A DNA stretch of 57,795 nt, from positions 1-57,795 of the forward strand of contig JAPPLN010000050.1 in assembly GCA_028874175.1 (NCBI GenBank), read 5' to 3'. Source of the DNA: Chloroflexota bacterium (GTDB lineage: Bacteria > Chloroflexota > UBA11872). The notes under the pieces were generated by a model. That model saw nothing but the letters and a program-made list of their open reading frames with translations, did no database searches and was not told where the DNA came from. Positions 26,409-35,262 of this stretch are shown piece by piece. Made by a program: the position numbers and the translations under genes. How positions within the stretch are numbered: position 1 is the first letter of the stretch; each line of letters starts with the position of its first letter.

Positions 26409-26741
26409 CCATCCGCGTCCCGCTCGTCTTTTTCCTTACGGCAAGAAGGGCTGATTCGAGCGCCGGCTGCGTCCGTCGGACCAGAGGGAAGTCAGCACTG
26501 GGCTGCTCATTAAGACGTGTCGCTGGCGGCCTGAACCAGCCGTGGCCTATGCGCGCGAGTTTTGTGCGGACCTGCTGAATACGCCAGAAACTCGAACAGA
26601 GCGTCGACCGGAAGCGCCGGGTCCTCCTTCAAGCATGTCCGCGGCCAGAGTGGCGCCTCAATTCGGGGCATCGGCACGCGTGCGTCTCGAAGTGCGGCAT
26701 GTGCCAGACTCGCGCGTCAATTCACTGCGCGAGGTTGGGTC
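26409..26741. other. Spacer upstream of M20 peptidase gene
   Basis: The frame of the M20 gene is open back to a TTG at 26562, but the extra residues are compositionally unlike the family. No tRNA-like cloverleaf, repeat or promoter of quality is visible in these 333 nt. GAGG at 26731-26734 is the likely ribosome-binding site for the following gene. Confidence 0.4.
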
Positions 26742-27893
26742 ATCACTACATCCGTCGTTGACACGCTAGCCGGGTTGGTCGCCATCAACAGCGTGAACAG
26801 CAGTCTTGAAGGTGGGCCGGGCGAGGCGGAACTCGCCAATCACGTCGCCGACCTGGCCGGCGCCGCCGGCGCCGATATCGAGATGTACGACGTCGAGCCT
26901 GGCCGCCCCAACCTGCTGGCCTGGATCCGCCGCGGCAACCGCCCGACCCTGATGTTCGAGTGCCACCTGGACACGGTGGGGTTGGACCCGATGCCGGACG
27001 CCCTGAACCCACGCGTGGCCAACGGCCGGCTCTACGGTCGCGGCTCAGCCGATCCCAAGGGCTGCATGGCGGCCATGCTGCACGTGCTGCAGGCCGCGGC
27101 GGACGACCCGGACTTTCCCGTGGATATCTGCCTTGCCGGGGCCGTCGGCGAAGAGATCGTAATGATCGGTTCGCGGGTGATGGCCGAACGACGCCCGCCG
27201 GTCGACGCGGCGGTGGTCGGCGAGCCGACCGAGTTGCGCATCATCACCGCCCAGAAAGGAGCGGTGAGCTGGCGGGTCCGCACCCACGGTGTCGCCGCCC
27301 ACAGCGCCATGCCCGAGCAGGGCCACAACGCGATTGAGGACATGGCCGAGGCAATTCCAGCGATTGCGCGCGGCATTGAACCGCACCTCAACGACCGCAC
27401 CCACCCAATCCTGGGCAACGCCACCTGGAACGTCGGAACCATCCGGGGCGGGGCGGGAGTCAACGTGGTGCCAGACCGCTGCGAGATCGAGATCGATCGC
27501 CGCCTCGTTCCCGGCGATACGTCGGACGAAGTTCTGGCACACGTCGACGCGGCACTCGACGAATTGCGGGCCAGCGACCCGGAACTGCGCATCGACCGCG
27601 ATCCGCCGTTTGTGGACATCCCCCCGCTGGAGACTCCCGAAGAAGCTCCGGTTGTGCGCGCCGCACAGCAGGCCGTTGCCGCCGCCGGTATATCACCGGA
27701 GCCGCTTGGCGTCGCCTACGCCACAGACGCCGCAATGCTCTCTGGCCTCGGCGGAATCCCATCGGTCGTCCTCGGCCCCGGCAACATCGCCCAGGCCCAC
27801 ACGAACGACGAGTGGATCGAGCTCGCTCAGCTCGAGCAGGTGGTCGGCATCTACCTGGGCATCTGCAGGGCCTTCGCGGAGATCGCCGCCTAA
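26742..27893 (+). CDS. M20 family metallopeptidase/deacylase (ArgE/DapE/CPG2-like)
   Basis: This is a zinc amidohydrolase of the M20 fold. Metal and catalytic residues counted from the proposed start are His75 and Asp77 (ECHLDTVGL), bridging Asp104 (GRGSADPKGCMAA), and the Glu137-Glu138 pair (GEEIVM), with a C-terminal QAHTNDEW His. Homologues begin just before the residues VVDTLAGLVAINSVN. The codon in that place is ATC (26742), seven bases after GAGG, so the start is either a rare ATC or a former ATG. The only standard start, a TTG at 26562, adds 60 unlikely residues. The stop overlaps the ATG of the next gene (TAATG). The substrate is unknown. Confidence 0.87.
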   Translation: MTTSVVDTLAGLVAINSVNSSLEGGPGEAELANHVADLAGAAGADIEMYDVEPGRPNLLAWIRRGNRPTLMFECHLDTVGLDPMPDALNPRVANGRLYGRGSADPKGCMAAMLHVLQAAADDPDFPVDICLAGAVGEEIVMIGSRVMAERRPPVDAAVVGEPTELRIITAQKGAVSWRVRTHGVAAHSAMPEQGHNAIEDMAEAIPAIARGIEPHLNDRTHPILGNATWNVGTIRGGAGVNVVPDRCEIEIDRRLVPGDTSDEVLAHVDAALDELRASDPELRIDRDPPFVDIPPLETPEEAPVVRAAQQAVAAAGISPEPLGVAYATDAAMLSGLGGIPSVVLGPGNIAQAHTNDEWIELAQLEQVVGIYLGICRAFAEIAA

Positions 27894-28636
27894 TGCGCCT
27901 GACCCAGCGCGTGCACCTGGTCGGCAGCGGTGCCACCGGCGCCGACCTGTCGAATCCCTACGACTGCCACGTCTACCTCGTCGATGGCGGCGGCCCGCTG
28001 GCGCTGATCGACGCCGGCGTCGGCCTCGAGCCGGAACTGATCCTGGCCAATGTACGGGCCGCGGGTTTCGACCCCGCGAACATCGAGACCGTCGCCCTGA
28101 CTCACGCCCACGCCGACCACGGCGGCGGCTCGGGTCCGCTGCACGAATTGACCGGAGCCGAAGTCTTGGCCCCGGGACCCGCCGCTGATTGGCTCCGGCA
28201 AGCCGACGAGGAATCCATCTCGCTCCCGCGCGCCAGGGCCGGGGGGACCTATCCGTCCGACTTCCATCTGCCCCCCTGTTCGTCAGCCGTTTCGATTGCG
28301 GAGGGCGACACGATTCAGGTCGGCGAGGCCCGGCTGAGCCCCATCGACACTCCCGGCCACGCACGCGTTCACGTCTCCTACCTGCTCGAAGGTGACGACC
28401 GTCCTGGCCTGTTTGGTGGCGACGTTGTCTTTCGGGAGGGCAAGATCCTGCTGCTGTCCACGCCCGACTGCTCGATCCAGGACCTGGTCGTAACAATGCG
28501 CCGCTTGGGCGAACTGGACTTCGAAGCGCTTTATCCCGGACATGCCGGAGTCTCGCTGCGGCGAGGCCGCCAGCACGTGGACGCGGCCCTGCGCGTCTTC
28601 GACGCCGAAGAGATTCCGCCGAACTTCAATGCATAG
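27893..28636 (+). CDS. MBL-fold metallo-hydrolase
   Basis: The metallo-beta-lactamase-fold signature THAHADH supplies His71, His73, Asp75 and His76. It is followed by DTPGHARVHVSYLL, the LFGGDVVF aspartate and a C-terminal YPGHAG histidine, giving a complete two-zinc site. Such stand-alone proteins hydrolyse thioesters, lactones or related compounds. The ATG overlaps the stop of the M20 gene by one base, so translation is coupled. The two may act on the same amide or ester compound, which is inference. Confidence 0.88.
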   Translation: MRLTQRVHLVGSGATGADLSNPYDCHVYLVDGGGPLALIDAGVGLEPELILANVRAAGFDPANIETVALTHAHADHGGGSGPLHELTGAEVLAPGPAADWLRQADEESISLPRARAGGTYPSDFHLPPCSSAVSIAEGDTIQVGEARLSPIDTPGHARVHVSYLLEGDDRPGLFGGDVVFREGKILLLSTPDCSIQDLVVTMRRLGELDFEALYPGHAGVSLRRGRQHVDAALRVFDAEEIPPNFNA

Positions 28637-28702
28637 TGAAACCGGCCTCAACCCACGCGCTCCTACAATGCCGCTAGCCACCCAACCAGATTGGCGGACC
28701 TG

Positions 28703-30112
28703 ATGCCTCTGCAGGCGGACGTGTGTGTGATCGGCGGCGGACCCGGCGGCTACGTGGCGGCGCTTCGTGCGGCCGCTCTGGACGCGCAAGTCGTCGTGGT
28801 CGAAGACAGCGGCCTTGGCGGCGTCTGCCTCAACCGCGGGTGCATTCCATCCAAGGCGCTGCTGCGCAGCGCCGAGGTCTTTCAGCTGGCCAAGAAGGCG
28901 TCCAGCTTCGGCGTGCGGGTCAAGGGCGTTACCGCCGACTACCCGGCCATGGTTCGCCGCAAGGATCGGGTCATTCGCCAGCTTGGCCGTGGCATTGAGG
29001 GTCTTTTGAAGGCCGGCGGGGTCACGGTCCTGCAGGGCACCGGCCGCCTGGCGGGACACGGCGCCGTGGAGGCGTCGCTGGTCGAACGCACCGAACTCAT
29101 TACGGCCAAGTCCGTCATCGTGGCCACCGGCTCGTCATCGGCGGTCCCACCGATTCCCGGCGTCGACCTCCCCGGCGTCATCGACAGCGACGGAGCGTTT
29201 GAGCTAGAGGAAGTTCCGGAGCACATCCTGGTGGCCGGCGCGGGTGCGGTGGGCGTGGAGTGGGCAACGCTTTTTGCTCTGCTCGGCGGCCAAGTCACTC
29301 TCGTCGAGATGCTGCCCCGCGTCGTGCCCAACGAGGACGCAGCCGTCAGCGCCGCCATGCGCAAGATCCTGATCCAGCAGGGCGTCAAGGTCCACACCGG
29401 AACTCGAATCGATTCGATAGCGCAGGCCGACCCGCACCTCCAGGTGACGCTGGCAACGGACGGCGAGTCGGAGACCGTGCAGGCCTCGCACGTGCTGCTG
29501 GCCACCGGTCGTCGTGCCAACGTGGCGGACGTCGGGCTGGAGTCGGCCGGCGTGCGGTTCACGCCGCGCGGGATCGGCGTCAACGAACATCAGCAGACGA
29601 GCCGGCCCGATATCTACGCGATCGGCGACGTGATTGGCGATAAGCTGCTGGCGCACGTGGCGTCCCACCAGGGCGTCGTGGCCGCTGAGCATGCGCTGGG
29701 GCGCCCCTCTGTCTACGAGCCCAACGCCGTGCCCGCCTGCACCTTCACCCACCCCGAGATCGCCAGCGTAGGTCTCACGGAGGAGGCGGCCAAAGAGGAG
29801 CGCGGTGACATCCAGGTTGGAATGTTCCCGTTCCAGGCGCTGGGACGCGCCCGCGCCTACGGCGACACCGACGGCTTCGTCAAGATCGTGGCCGGCCGGC
29901 AGTACGGCGAGATTCTGGGCATGCACGTGATCGGTCCCGGCGCCAGCGACATCATCGCCGAGGGTGTGCTGGCAATCCGGTTGGAAGCCACCCTGGATGA
30001 CCTGCGTGAGACCGTGCATGCGCACCCGACCTTCGCCGAAGCCACCGCCGAATCGGCCTGGCAGGCAATCAACGCCCCCATCCACCTGCCGCTGCCGCGG
30101 AACGGACGCTGA
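28703..30112 (+). CDS. lpd: Dihydrolipoyl dehydrogenase (E3)
   Basis: This flavoprotein reoxidises dihydrolipoate with NAD+ for the 2-oxoacid dehydrogenase and glycine-cleavage complexes. The FAD motif is VIGGGPGGYVAALRA. The redox pair is Cys42 and Cys47 in GGVCLNRGCIPSK. The NAD domain has VAGAGAVGVEWATLFALLG, and the dimer interface carries TVHAHPTFAEA with the active-site His. I use the ATG at 28703; a TTG four codons earlier has no ribosome-binding site. It is the only E3 in the window and the likely partner of the E1/E2 operon at 21.6-25 kb. Confidence 0.95.
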   Translation: MPLQADVCVIGGGPGGYVAALRAAALDAQVVVVEDSGLGGVCLNRGCIPSKALLRSAEVFQLAKKASSFGVRVKGVTADYPAMVRRKDRVIRQLGRGIEGLLKAGGVTVLQGTGRLAGHGAVEASLVERTELITAKSVIVATGSSSAVPPIPGVDLPGVIDSDGAFELEEVPEHILVAGAGAVGVEWATLFALLGGQVTLVEMLPRVVPNEDAAVSAAMRKILIQQGVKVHTGTRIDSIAQADPHLQVTLATDGESETVQASHVLLATGRRANVADVGLESAGVRFTPRGIGVNEHQQTSRPDIYAIGDVIGDKLLAHVASHQGVVAAEHALGRPSVYEPNAVPACTFTHPEIASVGLTEEAAKEERGDIQVGMFPFQALGRARAYGDTDGFVKIVAGRQYGEILGMHVIGPGASDIIAEGVLAIRLEATLDDLRETVHAHPTFAEATAESAWQAINAPIHLPLPRNGR

Positions 30113-30942
30113 ACTCCCCGGGCGCGCGGCCGCTGCGGCTCGCGATCGCCGGCCTGGGGGCGATCGGGACCGAAGTCGCGCGCGCCGTGCGCGCCGGCGA
30201 AGCGCCGGGTGTTGAAGTCGCGGCCGTCGTCGAGCCGGTCGCGTGCCCGGCGCGTGATGACCTGGCGGCTACCGGCGTGCCGGTCCATGAGGATCTCGCG
30301 ACGCTCACATGGGAGAGTCTCGACGCGGTTCTCGAGGCCGCCTCCCAGGCCGCGCTGCGCACCATCGCTCCAAAGGTCCTCAGCCGCGGCGTTGACCTGG
30401 TCGCTCTCAGTACCGGCGCGACGCTTGACCCCGACTTCCTGGCCTCGCTGCTTGCGGCAGCGCAGACCACCGGCGCGCGCATCTGGGTTCCGTCGGGCGC
30501 CATTGGCGCGCTGGACGTGGTGCGCGCGTCCCGGGTGGGTCATGTGGAATCGATCACCCTGACCACCACGAAACCCCCGGTAGCCCTGGCCGACGCGCCG
30601 TGGGTCGTCAACCAGGGCATCGACTTGTCGGACGTCACCGGGCCGCGGGTGATCTTTACCGGTGGACCGGTGGAGGCCGTTCGCGGCTTTCCGCAGAACG
30701 TCAACGTGGCGGCATTACTGGCGCTGGCCGCGGACGACCCGGACCGACTTCGCGTTACCGTCGTGGCCGATCCGGACGCACCCGGCAACGTCCATGAGGT
30801 GGAGGCTCTCGGCTCGTTCGGCGCGATGCGGCTGCGGCTGGAGAACCGGCCCAGCGACGCGAACCCCAAGACCAGCGCCCTGGCGGCTCAGAGCGTGATC
30901 GCGTTGTTGCGGCAGCTCGGCTCACCGCTGCGCTTCGCGTAG
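30109..30942 (+). CDS. L-aspartate dehydrogenase (NadX-like)
   Basis: This NAD(P)-dependent family makes iminoaspartate for NAD synthesis or degrades aspartate. The Rossmann motif AIAGLGAIGTEVARAV lies upstream of the first standard start (GTG 30187), so the gene must begin earlier. The only candidates in frame are CTG 30109, which overlaps the lpd stop as CTGA with GGA-rich sequence before it, or CTG 30133. The second half has VALSTGATLDPDF, WVPSGAIGALDVVRA, and GFPQNVNVAALLALA, which are hallmark aspartate dehydrogenase segments. The length is 277 from 30109. No nadA or nadC is in the window. Confidence 0.85.
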   Translation: MNSPGARPLRLAIAGLGAIGTEVARAVRAGEAPGVEVAAVVEPVACPARDDLAATGVPVHEDLATLTWESLDAVLEAASQAALRTIAPKVLSRGVDLVALSTGATLDPDFLASLLAAAQTTGARIWVPSGAIGALDVVRASRVGHVESITLTTTKPPVALADAPWVVNQGIDLSDVTGPRVIFTGGPVEAVRGFPQNVNVAALLALAADDPDRLRVTVVADPDAPGNVHEVEALGSFGAMRLRLENRPSDANPKTSALAAQSVIALLRQLGSPLRFA

Positions 30943-31039
30943 CCTCATCTTCCGCGCACTCCGGCTGGTATGCGCAAATACAGGTAGTCGGTCGCTCTAG
31001 CAAGCCGAGCGCAGCGTCAGCGACAGCTCGTTCTGCGGG

Positions 31040-32290
31040 TTAGCTGACGAGCACTTCCAAGCGGCGCTTTCGCACCACCTCTTGTCCGCCAAGATAGACC
31101 GACACGGTGCGGGCGATGTTGCAGATGTTCTCGGACGCGTCTCCGTCGACCACCAGTAGATCGGCCTGACGTCCTGGGATAAGCGATCCGGTCACCTCGC
31201 CGAGGCCGATGGCCTGGGCGGCGGCGCCGGTGACCAGGTGCATAGCGTCCACCGGCGTGGTATCGAGCGCCACGACGGCGCTGATGACCGAGAGCGGGAA
31301 CTCATGAAATGGCGTGTCGATTACGCCGGCGTCCGTGGACACAACGTGCGGCACACCTTGCTCGCGCATGTAACGAAAATTTGCTCCCGCAGCGCGGATG
31401 CGTTCGCGTTCGTCGGCGGGCAATTCGTCCAGGTGCGCCATGTCGCGGAACGGGGTGCGATTCATGGCCGCCAACGTCATATGGACAGACTGATGCGTGG
31501 CATCGATTCGATCGACGGCCGCGGCGTCGATCGCCGACTGGCCGCGGACTCCGTCAGCCGTAAGCCACGAACAATGCTCCAACGTATCCACACCGGCATC
31601 AATGGCGTCGCGGCAACCGTCCGCACCGAGCACATGAGCCGCAACATGACGCCGGAGCCGATGAGAGTCGGTAACCAGCGCGCGCAGCGTCTCCAGGTCG
31701 TACTGGGAGTGCCCGGCCTGGGAGCCGGGCGTCATCATGCCGCCGGTGGCCATGACCTTGATGAAGTCGGCGCCGGCTTCGACCATCTGGCGAGCCGCAC
31801 GGACTACTTCGTCGCGCGAATCGGCGCGCAGGCCGCACCAATTCAGATGTCCACCGGTGGTGGTGATCGGCGCCCCACAGACCATGAGGCGCGGACCCAG
31901 AAACTGGCCGGCACGCTGCGCGTCGCGAATCAGCATGTTGAGGGTCCGGTAGCCGCCGGTGTCGCGCATGGTGGTCACCCCGGTTGCCAAGGCACGCTGG
32001 GCGTTCTGGATTGCGGTGATGACACGGTCCTCGTTGGAGGCGGACTTATGGACTGCCAGCGTGCGTTCGTGGCTGGAATACGCGCCAAACTGCAGATGGC
32101 AATGGCAGTCGATGAGGCCCGGCATGATGGTGGCGTCGCCGTAGTCGATGATGTCGGCATCGTCCGCGTGCGGCACGGCAGGCCCGGCGTATTTGATTGC
32201 GCCGTTGCTCACGACGACTTCGGCGTCGAAGCACGGATCCGCGCCGGTGCCATCGACAAGCGTGGAGGCGCGGACGACCAGGTCGGGCAT
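31040..32290 (-). CDS. Amidohydrolase family protein (imidazolonepropionase/prolidase-like)
   Basis: This metal-dependent hydrolase has a composite beta-sandwich plus TIM barrel: the small N-terminal domain up to about residue 55, then MPGLIDCHCHLQF with His63 and His65. IKVMATGGMM contains Lys178, a likely carboxylated metal-bridging lysine. VAAHVLGADG and LEHCSWL supply further histidines, and VSTDAGV the catalytic Asp. The C-terminus returns to the sandwich (LIPGRQADLLVVDGD). Relatives hydrolyse dipeptides, imidazolones or amide pesticides. It is convergent with the aspartate dehydrogenase gene. The substrate is unknown. Confidence 0.88.
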   Translation of the reverse strand: MPDLVVRASTLVDGTGADPCFDAEVVVSNGAIKYAGPAVPHADDADIIDYGDATIMPGLIDCHCHLQFGAYSSHERTLAVHKSASNEDRVITAIQNAQRALATGVTTMRDTGGYRTLNMLIRDAQRAGQFLGPRLMVCGAPITTTGGHLNWCGLRADSRDEVVRAARQMVEAGADFIKVMATGGMMTPGSQAGHSQYDLETLRALVTDSHRLRRHVAAHVLGADGCRDAIDAGVDTLEHCSWLTADGVRGQSAIDAAAVDRIDATHQSVHMTLAAMNRTPFRDMAHLDELPADERERIRAAGANFRYMREQGVPHVVSTDAGVIDTPFHEFPLSVISAVVALDTTPVDAMHLVTGAAAQAIGLGEVTGSLIPGRQADLLVVDGDASENICNIARTVSVYLGGQEVVRKRRLEVLVS

Positions 32291-32493
32291 TGCCGGAGTG
32301 CCTTTGGCGACGGGCGGGCGCAGTATCTTAGCCGCCTGCCGCGTTCGCCTTGGTCACGCTTGGCACAAGCGCGTCCGCCGCCTCACGGACCAGCGCGTCG
32401 CAGACCTGGTTTGGGACGAGAATTCAACGGAGGACGGGTGCCTATCTCAGGTCATGTCTTCGGAGGAGTGCCCCGATAGGGCAGTATTGGCGG

Positions 32494-34302
32494 ATGACAG
32501 TCCAATCCACCGCGCCTTCACTGGTCGAGATTGAGTACTTACTCGACTACGTAACCAAGCCCGCCCAGTACCTCGCGGGCGAGCACAACGCGCGCCAGAA
32601 GGACTGGGACTCGGCCCAGACCCGCCTGGCGCTCTGCTTCCCGGACGCCTACGAGATCGGCATGTCCAACCTGGCGATGGGGCTGCTCTACGAACTGGTC
32701 AACGACGACACCCCCCACCTCTGCGATCGCAGCTTCACGCCGCTGCCTGACATGGCGGACGCCATGCGAGAAAACGGTCTACCGCTCTTCGGCTGGGAAT
32801 CGCGCCGCCCGTTGCGTGACTTCCACATCCTCGGCTTCTCCATGAGCTACGAGAGCGGCAACACCAACGTCCTCGAAATGCTGGATCTTGCCGGCATCCC
32901 CATCGAACGCGCCGACCGCTCCGACTCGGACCCGCTCGTCCTGGGCGGCGGCTCGGCCGTGTCCAATCCCGAACCCATGGCGGATTTCTTCGACCTGATC
33001 GCGGTCGGTGAAGGCGAGGATCTGTTGCAGCAGGTGCTGAACCGGCACGCCGAATTCGACCGTTCCCAGCCGGGTTGGCGCGATGAATTCATCGCCGCCT
33101 GCGCCCGCTCCATACCCGGCATTTACGCCCCCGGCCTCTATGAGCCCCAATACGCCGACGACGGCGCTTTCCTGGGCCACCGTCGGCTGCGGGACGACCT
33201 CCCTGAAAAAGTCGCCCGCCAGTACGTCGACATCGACGTCTACAGCGGACCCCGCCGCCCCGTCGTCCCCAACACCGGCGTGGTTCACGACAGGATTGCC
33301 GTCGAACTCGACCGCGGCTGCGCCCGCGCCTGCCGCTTCTGCCAGGCCGGCTACCTTTACCGCCCGGTCCGCCACCGCAGCAAGGACCTGGTCGAGCAGG
33401 CGGTCGACCGCTGTCTCACCGCCACCGGTCAGAGCGAGGTCTCGCTGCTCTCCCTCAACGCCGTCGACTACAAGGGACTGGATGGCGTCATCAACGACGT
33501 GTACGACTCGGCCGAGGACTACGTCCGCGTCTCGATCCCCTCCACCCGCGTCGAAACCTTCAACGTCGACGTGGCCGATGCGCTGCAACGCGGCGGCAAG
33601 CGCGGCGGCAGCCTCACCTTCGCCCCCGAGGCCGCCACTCCCCGCATGCGACGCGTCATCAACAAGGAAATCTCGGACGAGGACCTGCTGGAAACCTGCG
33701 ACATGGCCTTCCAGCGCGGTTTCCGCACCATCAAGCTCTACTTCATGATCGGCCAGCCCACCGAGACGATTGAGGACGCCCAGGCCATCGCCCACCTGGC
33801 CAACCGGGTCATGGCCGTCGGGCGCCGCCACCACGGCAAGCGCGCCAAGGTCAACGTCACCGTCTCCACCTTTATCCCCAAGCCCTTCACGCCGTTCCAG
33901 TGGCACCCGCAGGACCGCAGCGACGCCATTCGCGCCAAGCAGCAGGCCTGCTTCCAGATCGCGCGCGACCGCAACATCCACCTCATGTGGCACGACCCGC
34001 AGGAAAGCCACATTGAGGCCTTGCTCGCGCTCGGCGACCGTCGCGTCGGCCGCGCCATCAAGGGCGCCTGGGAACGCGGCTGCCGCTTCGACGGCTGGAT
34101 GGAGCACCTGAAACCGGACCGCTGGTACCAGGCCATCGAAGCCGCCGGCCTTGACCTGGATTGGTACATCCACCGCCAGCGCGATCCCGACGAACCCCTC
34201 CCCTGGGACCTCGTCGACATCTTCGTCAGCAAGCGCATGCTGCAGCGCGAATACCAGCGCGCCCTCGCCGACGCCGCCACGGAACCAGCCACCGCCGCCT
34301 AG
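32494..34302 (+). CDS. B12-binding-domain/radical SAM protein (TIGR03960 type)
   Basis: The N-terminal 220 residues resemble a cobalamin-binding-like domain (LALCFPDAYEIGMSNLAMG, LVLGGGSAVSNPEPMADFF). The radical SAM iron-sulfur motif is Cys276-x3-Cys280-x2-Cys283 in DRGCARACRFCQAGY. Downstream are GGSLTFAPEAATPRMRRVI and IKLYFMIGQPTETIED, typical of the TIGR03960 family. That family often occurs with a TIGR03936 (DUF2344) partner, which is absent here. I chose the ATG at 32494, giving MTVQSTAPSLVEIEY. A frame opening at 32350 has no supporting ribosome-binding site. The function may be tRNA modification or cofactor work, which is unproven. Confidence 0.92.
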   Translation: MTVQSTAPSLVEIEYLLDYVTKPAQYLAGEHNARQKDWDSAQTRLALCFPDAYEIGMSNLAMGLLYELVNDDTPHLCDRSFTPLPDMADAMRENGLPLFGWESRRPLRDFHILGFSMSYESGNTNVLEMLDLAGIPIERADRSDSDPLVLGGGSAVSNPEPMADFFDLIAVGEGEDLLQQVLNRHAEFDRSQPGWRDEFIAACARSIPGIYAPGLYEPQYADDGAFLGHRRLRDDLPEKVARQYVDIDVYSGPRRPVVPNTGVVHDRIAVELDRGCARACRFCQAGYLYRPVRHRSKDLVEQAVDRCLTATGQSEVSLLSLNAVDYKGLDGVINDVYDSAEDYVRVSIPSTRVETFNVDVADALQRGGKRGGSLTFAPEAATPRMRRVINKEISDEDLLETCDMAFQRGFRTIKLYFMIGQPTETIEDAQAIAHLANRVMAVGRRHHGKRAKVNVTVSTFIPKPFTPFQWHPQDRSDAIRAKQQACFQIARDRNIHLMWHDPQESHIEALLALGDRRVGRAIKGAWERGCRFDGWMEHLKPDRWYQAIEAAGLDLDWYIHRQRDPDEPLPWDLVDIFVSKRMLQREYQRALADAATEPATAA

Positions 34303-34339
34303 TCCAACGGCTGGGGATCAGACTGTTGCCTATTGGCAT

Positions 34340-35185
34340 CTATCCCCGCGCCGGCTCGCTCATCTCCTCGCGCGCCTTCGACACCAGCGCCGGCAGATGG
34401 TCGTCATTCGCCATCCGCTGCTCCAGGTGCACCATTCGGTCCGGCCCGGCCGTCCTGACCATTGCGTCGCCGTAGGCGCTCTCCGCCCAGAACCGCACCA
34501 GTGAGGCGACGTCGTTTCGCAGCGTGTCCAGATCCTCGTCGTCGAAGCGTTCTGACATGTTGATCGTGAACATTCGACGCCGCGTGCCGCCCCCATACGA
34601 CGCGTGCTTCAGGTCCTGGTTGAACATGATCAGGTCGCCCGGCTGCGTCTCCAATGCCACCGCCGGCACCTCGGGACCTGGGACGCCGAGCGCCGACTCG
34701 GTTTGGTCGACCCGGCTCGTGCTCATCAGGTCGTGCAGCGCGTTCGCATACCCGTCGCGCCGGTGGTGGCTCCCCGGAATCACCCGCAGGCAGCCCGACT
34801 CCGCCGTCACCGGATCCAGGTAGAACGCGAACTTCAGAAACCGGTACTTCGTCCGCGCAAACCCGTCCGAGTGCCAGCGCGTATCGCCCACGTAGAAGTT
34901 CCCGTCGCTGGTCTCGTAGTTGTAGTCGTCCCCCAGCAGCGCCGCGGCCACGCCATCGATTCGCGGGTCGTCGATCAGCCCGCTCAGGTACTCGCTCTGG
35001 TCAATGAACGGCACGAAGGCCGACCGCTGCTTGTGGTCATGCACTCTCCCCTCGTGCCCGCCGCCGCGCTCCGCCCAGACCCGCTCGAACTCCTCGCTAA
35101 TCGCCTCGGCTTCGTCCGCAAACGCCCCGGGAAAGCCCAGATACCCAAACGTCTCGAAAAACCGCACCTGCTGTTCCGAAAGCAT
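34340..35185 (-). CDS. Phytanoyl-CoA dioxygenase (PhyH) family protein
   Basis: This Fe(II)/2-oxoglutarate-dependent oxygenase binds iron through His105 and Asp107 (RWHSDGF) and His194 (KHASYGGG), with following arginines (TRRRMF) for 2-oxoglutarate. Length 281 fits the bacterial PhyH group. Substrates in the family range from phytanoyl-CoA to ectoine and secondary metabolites. The preceding divergently spaced gene is an acetolactate-synthase-like enzyme 77 nt upstream on the same strand, so they may form a unit, but no shared pathway is evident. It is convergent with the radical SAM gene. Confidence 0.9.
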   Translation of the reverse strand: MLSEQQVRFFETFGYLGFPGAFADEAEAISEEFERVWAERGGGHEGRVHDHKQRSAFVPFIDQSEYLSGLIDDPRIDGVAAALLGDDYNYETSDGNFYVGDTRWHSDGFARTKYRFLKFAFYLDPVTAESGCLRVIPGSHHRRDGYANALHDLMSTSRVDQTESALGVPGPEVPAVALETQPGDLIMFNQDLKHASYGGGTRRRMFTINMSERFDDEDLDTLRNDVASLVRFWAESAYGDAMVRTAGPDRMVHLEQRMANDDHLPALVSKAREEMSEPARG

Positions 35186-35262
35186 TCCACCGACCCACCG
35201 CGCCTGAGAGGTGCCGCGTCCAGTCTATGCCCGCCCGGCTCGGCCAGCCGAAGGTCTCGCGT

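Noticed and set aside
26409..26741. tRNA gene in the gpsA-M20 gap, suggested by a GTTCGAG on the minus strand
   Set aside because: The flanking five bases do not pair as a T-stem and no acceptor stem is present.
32779..34173. 464-codon minus-strand frame opposite the radical SAM gene
   Set aside because: Antisense shadow; composition typical of reverse-complemented GC-rich codons.
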